A stretch of DNA of 15,776 nucleotides from Candidatus Hydrogenedentes bacterium CG07_land_8_20_14_0_80_42_17. Its GTDB lineage: Bacteria > UBA8481. Shown piece after piece: positions 7,112 through 14,774 of this stretch. The notes under the pieces are model-generated. The model was given only the letters and a program-made list of their open reading frames with translations. It did not search any database and was not told the origin of the DNA. How positions within the stretch are numbered: position 1 is the stretch's first letter; the number at the start of each line of letters is the position of its first letter. A program made the position numbers and the translations under genes. Location: positions 1-15,776 of the forward strand of contig PEWQ01000150.1 in assembly GCA_002780065.1 (NCBI GenBank). Reading direction: 5' to 3'.

Positions 7112-8701
7112 ATGCAGGAAATAAAAACATTATTCACAATCAATGAAGCAAGCCACTGGGCGAGCGATTTTTTGAAACGAGATATTAGTGCGTCGAGTAT
7201 CTCATACTTAGTGCAGTATGGAAGAGTGCGAAAGTATAATGGTGACAGATCAACTCTTATTGATGCTGATGATTTAAAAAAATATTACGAATCTTATCAA
7301 GGCTTGCGTGAAATTAATTGGAAAAAGCGGCTTGGTAATGATTTGAATTGGAGTTTGTCTTTTGACCACCTGCGTGAGAAAGACACTACAAAACATGTTC
7401 ATCGCTTACACCCATATAAAGGTAAATTTATTCCTCAACTTGTTCAATATTTTATTGATAACCATAAAGATGATTTTAAAGATGATGTATATTTCAAAAC
7501 AGGAGACATAATTCTTGATCCGTTTTCCGGTTCTGGAACAACGCTCGTGCAAGCGCATGAAATGGGTATACACTCAATTGGTATTGATATTTCACATTTC
7601 AACTGCATGATTACAGAGACAAAACTTAATAGTTATGACTTTGTTCTTCTTGAATGTGAAGTAAATAAGATAAAGCGATCAATTGCCGGATACGAAACAG
7701 ATCTCAATATTACTGCGTTTGAAAACGAGTTATTGGCGCGTATGGCTGACTTTAATAATAAATATTTTCCTGGCTCAGAATATAAATACAAACTCCAAAA
7801 AAAACAAATAGCTGAGGATAAATATGCAACAGAAAAAGAAAAAGAATTTGTTAAAATTTATAATGAGCTTGTTAAAAAATATAGCATTGAGCTTAATCAT
7901 TTTTCCTCTAATAGATTTTTAGATAAGTGGTATATTAAAAATGTCCGAAAAGAAATTGATTTTGCATTTGCTCAAATAAAGAAAATCAAGGATGTGAAAA
8001 ATAAAAAGATTTTGGCTGTAATTTTGAGTCGCACGATTAGGTCGTGTCGCGCAACAACTCACTCAGATTTGGCTACACTTAAAGAACCTCAAGTAACTAC
8101 TTATTATTGTTGGAAACACAAAAAAATTTGCAAACCTATTTATTCAATTAAATCATGGTTTGATCGCTACGCGACGGATACTCTTTACCGGCTTAAAACT
8201 TTTGCAAAATTAAAAACCAGCTCTTATTATGCGGTTATTCCGGCGGATTCACGCACGATTGATATTTTTAAAGTGATTGAGAAACAAAACAAAAACTTTT
8301 ATGAGGTATTAAAAAAACAGAAAATTAAAGGCATTTTTTCTTCACCGCCTTATGTTGGACAAATTGATTATCACGAACAACATGCTTATGCTTACGATCT
8401 TTTTGGGTTTGAGCGTCGAGACGGACTTGAAATAGGACCGCTTTATAAGGGGCAGGGCGTGGAAGCGCGAGCTTCTTATGTTGAGGGGATTTCAAAAGTT
8501 TTATTAAATAGCAGTAAGTTTTTTGCAGATGATTTTAATGTATTCTTGGTTGCAAATGATAAATATAACCTTTATCCATTAATTGCCGAGCAAAGCGGCA
8601 TGAAAATTGTTAATCAATTTAAACGACCGGTATTAAATAGAACCGAAAGGGATAAGTCTCCATATTCGGAAATAATTTTTCATTTAAAAGACAAAAAGTA
8701 A
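7112..8701 (+). CDS. Type II DNA amino-methyltransferase with N-terminal helix-turn-helix
   Basis: Predicted site-specific DNA methyltransferase that protects the host from the endonuclease encoded next. From the ATG at 7112 it has 529 residues. Residues about 8-60 form a MerR/excisionase-type helix-turn-helix (FTINEASHWASDFL through STLIDADDLKKYYE). Then come the motif X-like HPYKGKF (100-106), the S-adenosylmethionine motif I DPFSGSGTT (136-144) with GIDI after it, a long central region of about 250 residues that probably reads the target, and the catalytic motif IV SPPY (411-414). SPPY is most common in N4-cytosine enzymes. The order X-I-target region-IV is alpha-like rather than the beta order usual for SPPY enzymes. 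The frame extends to a TTG at 7040 with an ATG at 7082, but only the ATG at 7112 has a good GGAG (7100-7103) eight bases upstream. Its codons look richer in A and T than the flanking genes, which suggests transfer. Confidence 0.85.
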   Translation: MQEIKTLFTINEASHWASDFLKRDISASSISYLVQYGRVRKYNGDRSTLIDADDLKKYYESYQGLREINWKKRLGNDLNWSLSFDHLREKDTTKHVHRLHPYKGKFIPQLVQYFIDNHKDDFKDDVYFKTGDIILDPFSGSGTTLVQAHEMGIHSIGIDISHFNCMITETKLNSYDFVLLECEVNKIKRSIAGYETDLNITAFENELLARMADFNNKYFPGSEYKYKLQKKQIAEDKYATEKEKEFVKIYNELVKKYSIELNHFSSNRFLDKWYIKNVRKEIDFAFAQIKKIKDVKNKKILAVILSRTIRSCRATTHSDLATLKEPQVTTYYCWKHKKICKPIYSIKSWFDRYATDTLYRLKTFAKLKTSSYYAVIPADSRTIDIFKVIEKQNKNFYEVLKKQKIKGIFSSPPYVGQIDYHEQHAYAYDLFGFERRDGLEIGPLYKGQGVEARASYVEGISKVLLNSSKFFADDFNVFLVANDKYNLYPLIAEQSGMKIVNQFKRPVLNRTERDKSPYSEIIFHLKDKK

Positions 8702-8702
8702 A

Positions 8703-9488
8703 ATGGCACTTACAACACATCAAAGCAAAGAAATAAAAGATTATCTGGTAGAAAAAATACGTCAGAAGTTAGCAACTTATAATCCAGAAACTAATTCAAT
8801 GCCTTTTCATTTTCGCTTGCTAGGTAAAGACAGAATGGCGTTATTTTCTTTTATTCAATCAGTGAATACAATGCTTGGTACTTCAATTTTTGAACAGGTG
8901 GGCAAAATAATTGCCGAACCGAGAGCAAATCGCGCTATTGGTCAATACAAAGAATTTGAAGGTTATATCAGTAGCGAAGCGGTTTTGAAAATTGACAGCA
9001 TCATGCGTGATTTGCGCTCGGCTTCGCGCAACCCTGACAAGGAAAAAGAAACAAAAGAAGTTTTAGCTGTTGCAAAAAAGGGTGATTTAGGAAAGAAACT
9101 TAAAGCGCGAGTTGACCTTTTTGTGGAAATGAAAGATGGAATAGAATATTACTTTGAGATAAAAACTGCGAAGCCGAACATCAATGAATTTACAAGCATA
9201 AAAAAGCAAATGCTTGATTGGATTGCAATGCGTGGTAGTGAAAAAACAAAATCGAAGATCAAAACCATTGTCGCTATTCCATACAATCCTTATGAGCCAA
9301 AGCCGTATGAACGTTGGACATTACAAGGCTTGTTTGACTTGCGACAAGAGGTTGTAGTAGGCCCTGAATTTTGGGATTTACTTGGCAGTAAAAATACTTA
9401 TGAAGATTTATTGAATGTTTTTGAGGGGGCCGGTTTAGAACTTTGTGACGAGATAGATAGTAAAATGAAAAATCTGAAGAATAAATGA
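8703..9488 (+). CDS. TdeIII-family type II restriction endonuclease
   Basis: A 261-residue protein resembling the TdeIII family of type II restriction endonucleases, whose named members cut GGNCC. The likely PD-(D/E)XK nuclease centre is Asp138 in RVDLFVE with Glu152 and Lys154 in YYFEIKTAKPN; a 13-residue gap separates the aspartate from the ExK pair. Upstream, PFHFRLLGKDRMALFSFIQSV and the SIFEQVGKIIAE stretch are the other features I associate with the family. The ATG lies one base after the methyltransferase stop, so the two are certainly co-transcribed and translation is probably coupled; only a weak purine run precedes the start. The protein appears full length, with no frameshift, so an active system is plausible. 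Specificity is inferred from the family only. Confidence 0.82.
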   Translation: MALTTHQSKEIKDYLVEKIRQKLATYNPETNSMPFHFRLLGKDRMALFSFIQSVNTMLGTSIFEQVGKIIAEPRANRAIGQYKEFEGYISSEAVLKIDSIMRDLRSASRNPDKEKETKEVLAVAKKGDLGKKLKARVDLFVEMKDGIEYYFEIKTAKPNINEFTSIKKQMLDWIAMRGSEKTKSKIKTIVAIPYNPYEPKPYERWTLQGLFDLRQEVVVGPEFWDLLGSKNTYEDLLNVFEGAGLELCDEIDSKMKNLKNK

Positions 9489-9643
9489 TTGTTAATCATG
9501 GATTGTGAAGCATGAATCGTGGCTCGAAAAATAAAATTCTTTGTGTTCTTTGAAAGCTTTGTGCGAAATATTTCTTTGTAAGACTTTTGTCGTATAAATT
9601 CTGATTCCAAATCAATTTTTTTATGTTGTAATATTGTTTAACT
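9489..9643. other. Non-coding spacer with low-complexity words
   Basis: Between the endonuclease stop and the tRNA are short variations on AATCATGGATTGTGAAGCATGAATCGTG and then a TTCTTTGTGTTCTTTGAAAG-like stretch (about 9538-9577). Similar degenerate text occurs at the window's right edge on the opposite strand (CACGGAAACACAGAG). I see no gene, terminator or strong promoter here. A TATAAA at 9593-9598 and a TAATAT at 9629-9634 are the only -10-like words before the tRNA, and both lack a good -35. Confidence 0.35.
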
Positions 9644-9725
9644 GCGAGAGTGGCGGAATTGGCAGACGCACCAGACTTAGGATCTGGCGCCGAAAGGCAT
9701 GGGGGTTCAAATCCCCCCTCTCGCA
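9644..9725 (+). tRNA. tRNA-Leu, anticodon UAG
   Basis: A complete class II cloverleaf. The acceptor stem GCGAGAG (9644-9650) pairs with CTCTCGC (9718-9724), followed by discriminator A. The D arm contains TGGCGGAATTGGCAGACGCA. The anticodon stem is CCAGA/TCTGG (9671-9675/9683-9687) around the loop CTTAGGA, with anticodon TAG at 9678-9680. The long variable arm folds as GCC-GAAA-GGC, and the T arm is GGGGG-TTCAAAT-CCCCC (9701-9717). The variable arm and UAG anticodon identify leucine, reading CUN codons. CCA is not encoded and must be added enzymatically. A run of seven T follows (9726-9732). Confidence 0.97.
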
Positions 9726-9754
9726 TTTTTTTACAGCATCGAAGGAGAAGGGGT

Positions 9755-10144
9755 ATGAGCAGTAATATTAAACCAAAAGACAGCAAATTGTGGCGTGACT
9801 CTTATTATCACAAATTGTTTGGACTTAAAGCGGCAAAAGAAGCCGAACGAGTTCTCAAATTTTTTGAAGAAGAACGCTCAAATGATAATCGCCCGCGTCG
9901 TGCAATAGAAGCAATAAGAGCTTGGGCTCAAGGAGAAAGAAAGTTAAATATGAAAGAAGTTCGCAAACTTTCACTCGATGCTCATGCATCTGCACGTGAA
10001 GTAAAAACCGATGCTGCAAAATTTGCGGCTCATTCTGCCGGACAAGCAGTAGGGACTTGGCATGCTCCTGCTCATGCTTTGGGTGCTTTTGGTTATGCAG
10101 GCAGAGCTGTTATTGCCGGCAAAAAAAAGTTATCAAAAAGATAA
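9755..10144 (+). CDS. Small putative immunity protein (Imm-5-like)
   Basis: A 129-residue, lysine/arginine-rich, probably all-helical protein. RPRRAIEAIRAWAQGE (47-61) and the alanine/histidine-rich AAHSAGQAVGTWHAPAHALG (91-110, with His93, His103 and His107) are the pattern I associate with the Imm-5-like putative immunity family. Members of that family were predicted to neutralise contact-dependent or polymorphic toxins; the biochemical activity is not known to me. The ATG at 9755 has a strong GGAG (9744-9747) seven bases upstream. The frame continues upstream through the tRNA, but that part is not coding. It lies 29 bases after tRNA-Leu and may share its transcript. No toxin gene with a delivery or polymorphic-toxin architecture is visible nearby, so it would be an orphan immunity gene, or the family does something else. 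Confidence 0.6.
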   Translation: MSSNIKPKDSKLWRDSYYHKLFGLKAAKEAERVLKFFEEERSNDNRPRRAIEAIRAWAQGERKLNMKEVRKLSLDAHASAREVKTDAAKFAAHSAGQAVGTWHAPAHALGAFGYAGRAVIAGKKKLSKR

Positions 10145-10216
10145 TTGTATGCAAAAAGAGTCAGTCTAAACTCGAAAATTTATCTTCATTCTTTAACATT
10201 TTCAAAAAAAGATCAG

Positions 10217-11500
10217 CTATTTTTTAGGTGAATTCGCAGCGTCTCTGTCTCGAATTATATTGGCTCCAAGTTTTGCAAGCTTCTCTTCAAAGCGCTCGTA
10301 GCCTCGATCGATATGATAGACTCTTCTAACGACTGTCCTGCCTTTAGCAATGAGTCCCGCAAGAACCAACGCGGCTGATGCTCTCAAATCAGAAGCCATA
10401 ACTTCCGCTCCTGATAATTCCTTTACGCCTTTGACTCGTGCTATCGAGCCGTCAATCTTTATATCTGCTCCTAAACGGCAGAGCTCTGCAACATGCATAA
10501 AACGATTTTCAAAGATTGTTTCATGGTAGGTTGATTCTCCTTCGGTAATTGCGGAAAGAGTCATCAATTGAGCCTGAAGATCAGTAGGGAAAAAAGGGAA
10601 AACATCTGTTTTAACTGTGACAGGCTTAAATTCATAAGGCGGAAAAACTCGAATTGTTTCATTCTCATCGTTTATTTCGAAATTGACACCCGCTTCCGAC
10701 AACTTATCTAAAAATGACTGCAGCCATTCGGCTCGCATGGGCCCGACCGTAACATCACCTCGAGTCAATGCTCCGGCAACAAGAAAAGTTCCGGCCTCTA
10801 TACGGTCAGGCATTATGCTGTAAGATGCTCCATACAGTTTATCTTTGCCGACTATCTCGATTCTTTCCGTTCCAGCTCCATTTACTTCGCCGCCTATTTC
10901 ATTTATGAAATTAGCCAAGTCCGTTATTTCAGGTTCTTTTGCACAATTTTCAAGAATTGTAGTTCCGTCGGCAAGTGATGCCGCCATCATGATATTTTCG
11001 GTAGCGCCTACAGAAGCAAACGGCATCTTGTAATTGCCACCTTTTAGACGCTCAGCTTCGGCAATTACATATCCTTCTTCGATTCTAATGTCTGCGCCTA
11101 AAGCCTCCAAACCTTTAAGATGAATATCGATCGGTCTGGTTCCAATAGCGCAGCCGCCTGGCAAAGATACTCTTGCAACACCTTGTGTCGCTAATAGAGG
11201 ACCGAGCACAAGAATTGATGCTCTCATAGTTTTTACCAATTCATAATGAGCTTCAGGCTTATTTATTCTCCGAGTCGAAATCGTAACAGTGCCGCGTCCA
11301 CCATTGACAACATTTGCGCCTAGCGTCCGCAACACTGCTACCATGGATTTTATATCTCTGATGTTGGGCACATTATCAAGTCTTACCCTGCCCTTCGCAA
11401 GAATAGCAGCTGCCATTATCGGCAAAGTTGCATTCTTTGAACCGGAAATCTGCACTCTGCCTTTTAACCTTCGCCCGCCATTTACAACAATTCTGTCCAT
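10217..11500 (-). CDS. murA: UDP-N-acetylglucosamine 1-carboxyvinyltransferase
   Basis: MurA transfers enolpyruvate from phosphoenolpyruvate to UDP-N-acetylglucosamine, the first committed step of peptidoglycan synthesis in the cytosol. The 427 residues form the two-lobed EPSP-synthase-like fold. Lys22-Asn23 in SGSKNA, Arg93 in TMRAS, the catalytic Cys117 in LPGGCAIGTRPID and Asp307 in FPTDLQAQ match the E. coli active-site residues. Because the loop residue is cysteine rather than aspartate, the enzyme is expected to be fosfomycin-sensitive. It starts one base after the prmC stop (TGATATG) with AGAGG five bases upstream, so it is the last gene of the rpmE-prfA-prmC-murA run. Downstream, an A7-GATCAGCTA-T6 sequence at 10204-10225 is the only terminator-like structure before the convergent Imm-5-like gene; its stem has no G-C pairs. 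Confidence 0.97.
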   Translation of the reverse strand: MDRIVVNGGRRLKGRVQISGSKNATLPIMAAAILAKGRVRLDNVPNIRDIKSMVAVLRTLGANVVNGGRGTVTISTRRINKPEAHYELVKTMRASILVLGPLLATQGVARVSLPGGCAIGTRPIDIHLKGLEALGADIRIEEGYVIAEAERLKGGNYKMPFASVGATENIMMAASLADGTTILENCAKEPEITDLANFINEIGGEVNGAGTERIEIVGKDKLYGASYSIMPDRIEAGTFLVAGALTRGDVTVGPMRAEWLQSFLDKLSEAGVNFEINDENETIRVFPPYEFKPVTVKTDVFPFFPTDLQAQLMTLSAITEGESTYHETIFENRFMHVAELCRLGADIKIDGSIARVKGVKELSGAEVMASDLRASAALVLAGLIAKGRTVVRRVYHIDRGYERFEEKLAKLGANIIRDRDAANSPKK

Positions 11501-11501
11501 A

Positions 11502-12335
11502 TCAACCTCTGTCTATCATAAAACGAATTTTATTATTCAAATCTTTTTTGAATTCAAATCTATTCTGCCAATGTTCTCTGAATCCGCTTTCCTGCTCCTC
11601 ACCAATTTCGTAGATCAATAAACCATTAGGCTTTAAGAACTTATTCGAGAGTTCTATAGACCTGTTTATTACTTCCATTCCTGTCGGTCCACCTCTAAGA
11701 GCAAGAACGGGTTCCCATTCAGTAATTTCTTTCGGCAAATCAACTTTATCAGGAACGTAAGGTAGATTTGCAATAATCATATCAAATAATCCTTCTTTAG
11801 GAAAAATATCTGCCTCAATAATATCGATGCGGTTTTCAAGACCGTAACGCTTCACATTTTTTTTGGCGATATCGATTGCTGAAGTAGATTTATCAATGCC
11901 TGTTACATGAACTAGCTTTCGCTCAAGCGCAACAGCGATTGCGATCGCTCCGGAACCTGTTCCTTGATCTAGTATTTGCCATTCGGCGGCTTTTGGTATC
12001 AATTTCAAAATTTCATCTACAAGCTGTTCTGTTTCAGGCCTTGGAATTAATACGTCTGAAGTGACGAAGAGATCAATTCCTCGAAAAGATGCTTCTCCGA
12101 TTACGTAAGAGAGAGGCTCACCTCGCGAACGCCTTGCAATGTGCGATCGAAAAACAGAACTTACTCTGGCAGTCAAATCAGGTTGATTTAAAAATAATGG
12201 ATCGCGGCCTGCGGATACTGCAGAAGATTCGAGCAACCATTTTGACTCTCGTTCTGCAAGAGAAGCATCGCCTATGCTTTCCAAAAGCATTTTTGCTCCC
12301 CATGAAATAGCTTCGGAGACCGAACTGAAAGGCAT
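11502..12335 (-). CDS. prmC: Peptide chain release factor N5-glutamine methyltransferase PrmC
   Basis: PrmC methylates the glutamine of the GGQ motif in release factors. Here its substrate, RF1, is encoded immediately upstream. From the ATG at 12335 the protein has 277 residues: a helical substrate-binding N-terminus, LSYVIGEASFRG and IPRPETE (75-103), the S-adenosylmethionine motif DQGTGSGA (123-130) and the active-site sequence NLPY (190-193), where many members have NPPY. The frame is open up to 12458 and includes adjacent ATGs at 12398 and 12395, but those 41 extra residues resemble translated intergenic text and overlap the end of prfA. PrmC proteins usually begin just before the SEAISWGAKML-like helix, so I chose the ATG at 12335. 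None of the starts has a strong ribosome-binding site. Cytosolic. Confidence 0.9.
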   Translation of the reverse strand: MPFSSVSEAISWGAKMLLESIGDASLAERESKWLLESSAVSAGRDPLFLNQPDLTARVSSVFRSHIARRSRGEPLSYVIGEASFRGIDLFVTSDVLIPRPETEQLVDEILKLIPKAAEWQILDQGTGSGAIAIAVALERKLVHVTGIDKSTSAIDIAKKNVKRYGLENRIDIIEADIFPKEGLFDMIIANLPYVPDKVDLPKEITEWEPVLALRGGPTGMEVINRSIELSNKFLKPNGLLIYEIGEEQESGFREHWQNRFEFKKDLNNKIRFMIDRG

Positions 12336-12414
12336 AGATATAACTTCATGATTTGAGATGCGCGAATTGCAGTTTGCGTCGAGCTTTTTATTCATCATTA
12401 CGCATTCATCATTA

Positions 12415-13497
12415 TTACTTTGAATCAACTGCGCCGATTTTTTCATTTTGATCAGCAATAATCAAAGGCTCTATAACTTTGTCCAAGTGTCCTTCTAAAA
12501 TTTCTTCAAGAGCATAAATAGTTAATCCTATGCGATGATCGGTAATTCTGTTTTGCGGAAAATTATATGTTCTGATCCGTTCAGACCTATCACCGGACCC
12601 GACCATAGATTTTCTTGTGCTGTCCAATTCCTTGCGAGCTTTTTCTTCTTCGAGTTCCATAAGCCTAGCTCTCAAAACCCGCAACGCTTTATTTTTGTTT
12701 TTTAACTGAGACTTTTCATCCTGACAGCTTACAACTAATCCGCTCGGCAAATGTGTCACTCTCACAGCAGAATCGGTTGTATTTACGCTTTGACCGCCCG
12801 GCCCCTGCGACCGAAATACATCGATCCGCAAATCATTCATATCGATCCCGATGTCAACTTCGTCCGGCTCAGGCAGAACTGCAACAGTTGACGCAGATGT
12901 ATGAATTCGGCCTGACGCTTCAGTTCTTGGAACGCGCTGAACTCTATGTACTCCGCCTTCGAATTTGAATTTCGAATAGACGCTTTTGCCTTCGACTGAA
13001 AAGATAATTTCTTTGAAGCCTCCAAGTTCTGTACGGTTTGAAGAGATTATTTCAGTTTTGAATTTGCATTTCTCAGCAAATTTTAAATACATCTTCAATA
13101 GGTCGTTTACAAAAAGCGCCGCTTCTTCTCCGCCTGTTCCAGCTCTGATTTCTATAAGAACATTTTTTAAATCAAGAGGATCTTTAGGCAAGAGTTTAAA
13201 TTTAAAGATAGTTTCAAATTCCTGAATATTTTTTTCAAGCTGAGTCTTTTCATCCTGAGCCATTTTTTTCATTTCGGGATCGACGTCCGACTGTGAAAGA
13301 ATCGAATCAACATCAATCATTTCTTTCCAGAGCTTTTGATAATGAACTGCTGATTCGTAAACTTCTTCAAGTAAAGATCGTTCACGCGCAAGTTTTTTAA
13401 TAGTGTTGGAATTACCCGTATCGTAAGCGTCTGTAAGTTTTTTTTCCAGCTCCATAAACTTCTTTTCAACTTCTACGGCTTTATCCAGAAGAATCAT
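12415..13497 (-). CDS. prfA: Peptide chain release factor 1
   Basis: RF1 recognises UAA and UAG in the ribosomal A site and triggers peptide release. The 360-residue length is standard. The codon-recognition loop carries VPRTEASGRIHTSAS, giving a PxT motif (190-192, here PRT) where RF2 would have SPF. The peptidyl-transferase-centre loop RSQGPGGQSVNT contains the universal GGQ (234-236), whose Gln236 is the predicted target of PrmC from the next gene. EIRAGTGGEEA at 116-126 is the usual domain 2 signature. The ATG at 13497 has AGGCGG six bases upstream (13504-13509). The gene lies 47 bases after rpmE and 79 bases before the chosen prmC start. Confidence 0.97.
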   Translation of the reverse strand: MILLDKAVEVEKKFMELEKKLTDAYDTGNSNTIKKLARERSLLEEVYESAVHYQKLWKEMIDVDSILSQSDVDPEMKKMAQDEKTQLEKNIQEFETIFKFKLLPKDPLDLKNVLIEIRAGTGGEEAALFVNDLLKMYLKFAEKCKFKTEIISSNRTELGGFKEIIFSVEGKSVYSKFKFEGGVHRVQRVPRTEASGRIHTSASTVAVLPEPDEVDIGIDMNDLRIDVFRSQGPGGQSVNTTDSAVRVTHLPSGLVVSCQDEKSQLKNKNKALRVLRARLMELEEEKARKELDSTRKSMVGSGDRSERIRTYNFPQNRITDHRIGLTIYALEEILEGHLDKVIEPLIIADQNEKIGAVDSK

Positions 13498-13544
13498 ACT
13501 ATGCCGCCTTTATGAAAAGAAACTCGAACCGCAATGAGAAGATG

Positions 13545-13754
13545 CTATCGGCGAGTTCTATCAGAATATCTACGCCGAAATCTTTCGACTCGTCCTGCAG
13601 TATCGATAAGCTTTTGTGTGCCTGTGAAGAACGGATGGCATGCTGAACAAATATCCATATTGATTTCTTTGCGCGTGGAACGTGTTGTGAACGTATTGCC
13701 ACAGGCGCATTTGACTACGCATTCCTGATATTCAGGATGAATACCTTTTTTCAT
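13545..13754 (-). CDS. rpmE: 50S ribosomal protein L31 (zinc-binding type)
   Basis: A 69-residue L31 beginning [20 protein letters not shown] and ending in the arginine-rich [10 protein letters not shown]. Cys16 and Cys18 with Cys36 and Cys39 (CxC and CxxC) form the zinc ribbon of the C+ type, the form that in several bacteria gives way to a cysteine-free paralogue when zinc is scarce. The C-terminal [10 protein letters not shown] motif binds at the small-large subunit interface. The frame is open 14 codons further upstream, but the methionine at 13754 has AGGA seven bases ahead (13762-13765) and matches the family start. It is the first gene of the block, with a strong promoter just upstream. 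Confidence 0.96.
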   Translation of the reverse strand: MKKGIHPEYQECVVKCACGNTFTTRSTRKEINMDICSACHPFFTGTQKLIDTAGRVERFRRRYSDRTRR

Positions 13755-13797
13755 ATTCTCTTCCTTTACATTTAAATAATTCAATTTCGACTGCACT

Positions 13798-13826
13798 ATT
13801 TTATATTAGAATGAATACATTATCAA
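13798..13826 (-). promoter_or_regulatory. Candidate sigma-70 promoter for rpmE-prfA-prmC-murA
   Basis: On the minus strand TTGATA (13821-13826) and TAAAAT (13798-13803) are separated by exactly 17 bases; each differs from consensus at one position. The transcript would have a leader of about 35-40 bases before the rpmE ATG at 13754. The promoter fits inside the 75-base gap after the upstream secreted-protein gene, which marks this as the head of a separate transcription unit. Confidence 0.6.
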
Positions 13827-13829
13827 ATA

Positions 13830-14774
13830 TTAACGTAGTTGCAATATTTTTGATTGCAATGAATCTTTTTCTTGCACTTGTGCATTCGAAGAGCCTGCTA
13901 TCGCTAAAGGAATTTTGAATCCTGAATTATGCTCTCCGAATACTTCAGCAACAAGCTTTATATCGTTTGGCTCTTCTCTTGGAGTCAGAGTTTGAATACC
14001 GATTTGCCGTAATCTTGCGACGATGCAGTATCTTGCAATTTCGTTGTCAGGCGCATTAACCTTCAATACAACTAGCCCGCCGTCCTCTACAGGAACATAA
14101 ACTTCATCGGTTAAATTGCCTTCTCTCTTCGAAGTGATGCGGATTATATTTGATTTTGAAACCATCGCGGCTTCAAGATCTGCATTGCCTGAAACAGGAT
14201 ATAGTTTTACTTCTAACAGATATCCTGTTGGAGCTATAACTTGAAAGTAACGCTCGCCTTTGCTTTCGATTGCTGAAATTTTTCCTATCGTCAGAGGAAT
14301 AGCATCTCCAGCTGAAAGCCCTGATTTATTGGTTTCAGGTTTGTAATACAAATTTTTTTCTTCCGATGAGGTTTCTATTCTGGATTCACTTATCAAACCG
14401 GGTAATAGAACTTTAAGTTTAAATTCGCTCGGTTTAGAAAATGGTGAGATAACTCTGATTAAAAATCTGTCGCCTTTGGAGACACGCAAAGCGATTTCTT
14501 CAGCAACCAATCCTTCTTTTCTGGATTCTATTGCCGGGCTTCCTGAATAATGCACGACTGCAAGATCGACTTCGCCTGAAATAGGAGTTGCTTCAATTTG
14601 AAGCTCACCGTCTTCTTCGGCGATTACATCGAAATATAACGAGGTTCGTACTATTCCGGAAATTTCTTCGCCTGAAGAAATTCTGCGCGCCGCTGATGGA
14701 GAAAGCCCTCCGACTTCAGCTCTAACAATTATTGCAAAGATAAAAGTTGAAAGAATAAGACATATTTTTTTCAT
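13830..14774 (-). CDS. Secreted protein with PPC-like beta-sandwich repeats
   Basis: 314 residues with a clear Sec signal peptide (KK, a hydrophobic core LILSTFIFAIIV, probable cut after VRA at residue 19). The mature protein has two related segments. One, about 40-125, contains SLYFDVIAEEDGELQIEATPISGEVDLAVV; the other, about 165-255, contains GERYFQVIAPTGYLLEVKLYPVSGNADLEAAMV. This alternation of a 'YF.V' strand, an 'L.I...P.SG..DL' strand and later strands is the pattern of bacterial pre-peptidase C-terminal (PPC) domains, which are accessory beta-sandwiches on secreted proteins. No catalytic domain, anchoring motif or sorting signal is visible. The C-terminus is glutamine- and serine-rich. 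Its ATG overlaps the previous stop (ATGA at 14771-14774), and GAGGTGGAG precedes it. The function is unknown. Confidence 0.65.
   Translation of the reverse strand: MKKICLILSTFIFAIIVRAEVGGLSPSAARRISSGEEISGIVRTSLYFDVIAEEDGELQIEATPISGEVDLAVVHYSGSPAIESRKEGLVAEEIALRVSKGDRFLIRVISPFSKPSEFKLKVLLPGLISESRIETSSEEKNLYYKPETNKSGLSAGDAIPLTIGKISAIESKGERYFQVIAPTGYLLEVKLYPVSGNADLEAAMVSKSNIIRITSKREGNLTDEVYVPVEDGGLVVLKVNAPDNEIARYCIVARLRQIGIQTLTPREEPNDIKLVAEVFGEHNSGFKIPLAIAGSSNAQVQEKDSLQSKILQLR

Noticed and set aside
9644-9725. tRNA-Leu as the attachment site of an integrated element carrying the restriction genes
   Set aside because: The restriction genes lie on the 5' side of the tRNA, no integrase is present, and I found no second copy of the tRNA 3' end in the window.
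9650-9754. N-terminal extension of the Imm-5-like protein
   Set aside because: It runs through the tRNA; the ATG at 9755 has a strong ribosome-binding site and matches the compact family length.
9496-9786. Open frame on the minus strand with a GGFEPP...ANSATLA stretch
   Set aside because: It is the antisense translation of tRNA-Leu and its flanks, a well-known spurious reading frame.
10204-10225. Bidirectional intrinsic terminator between murA and the Imm-5-like gene
   Set aside because: The only stem is an A-run against a T-run without G-C pairs; it overlaps the murA stop and is too weak to call.
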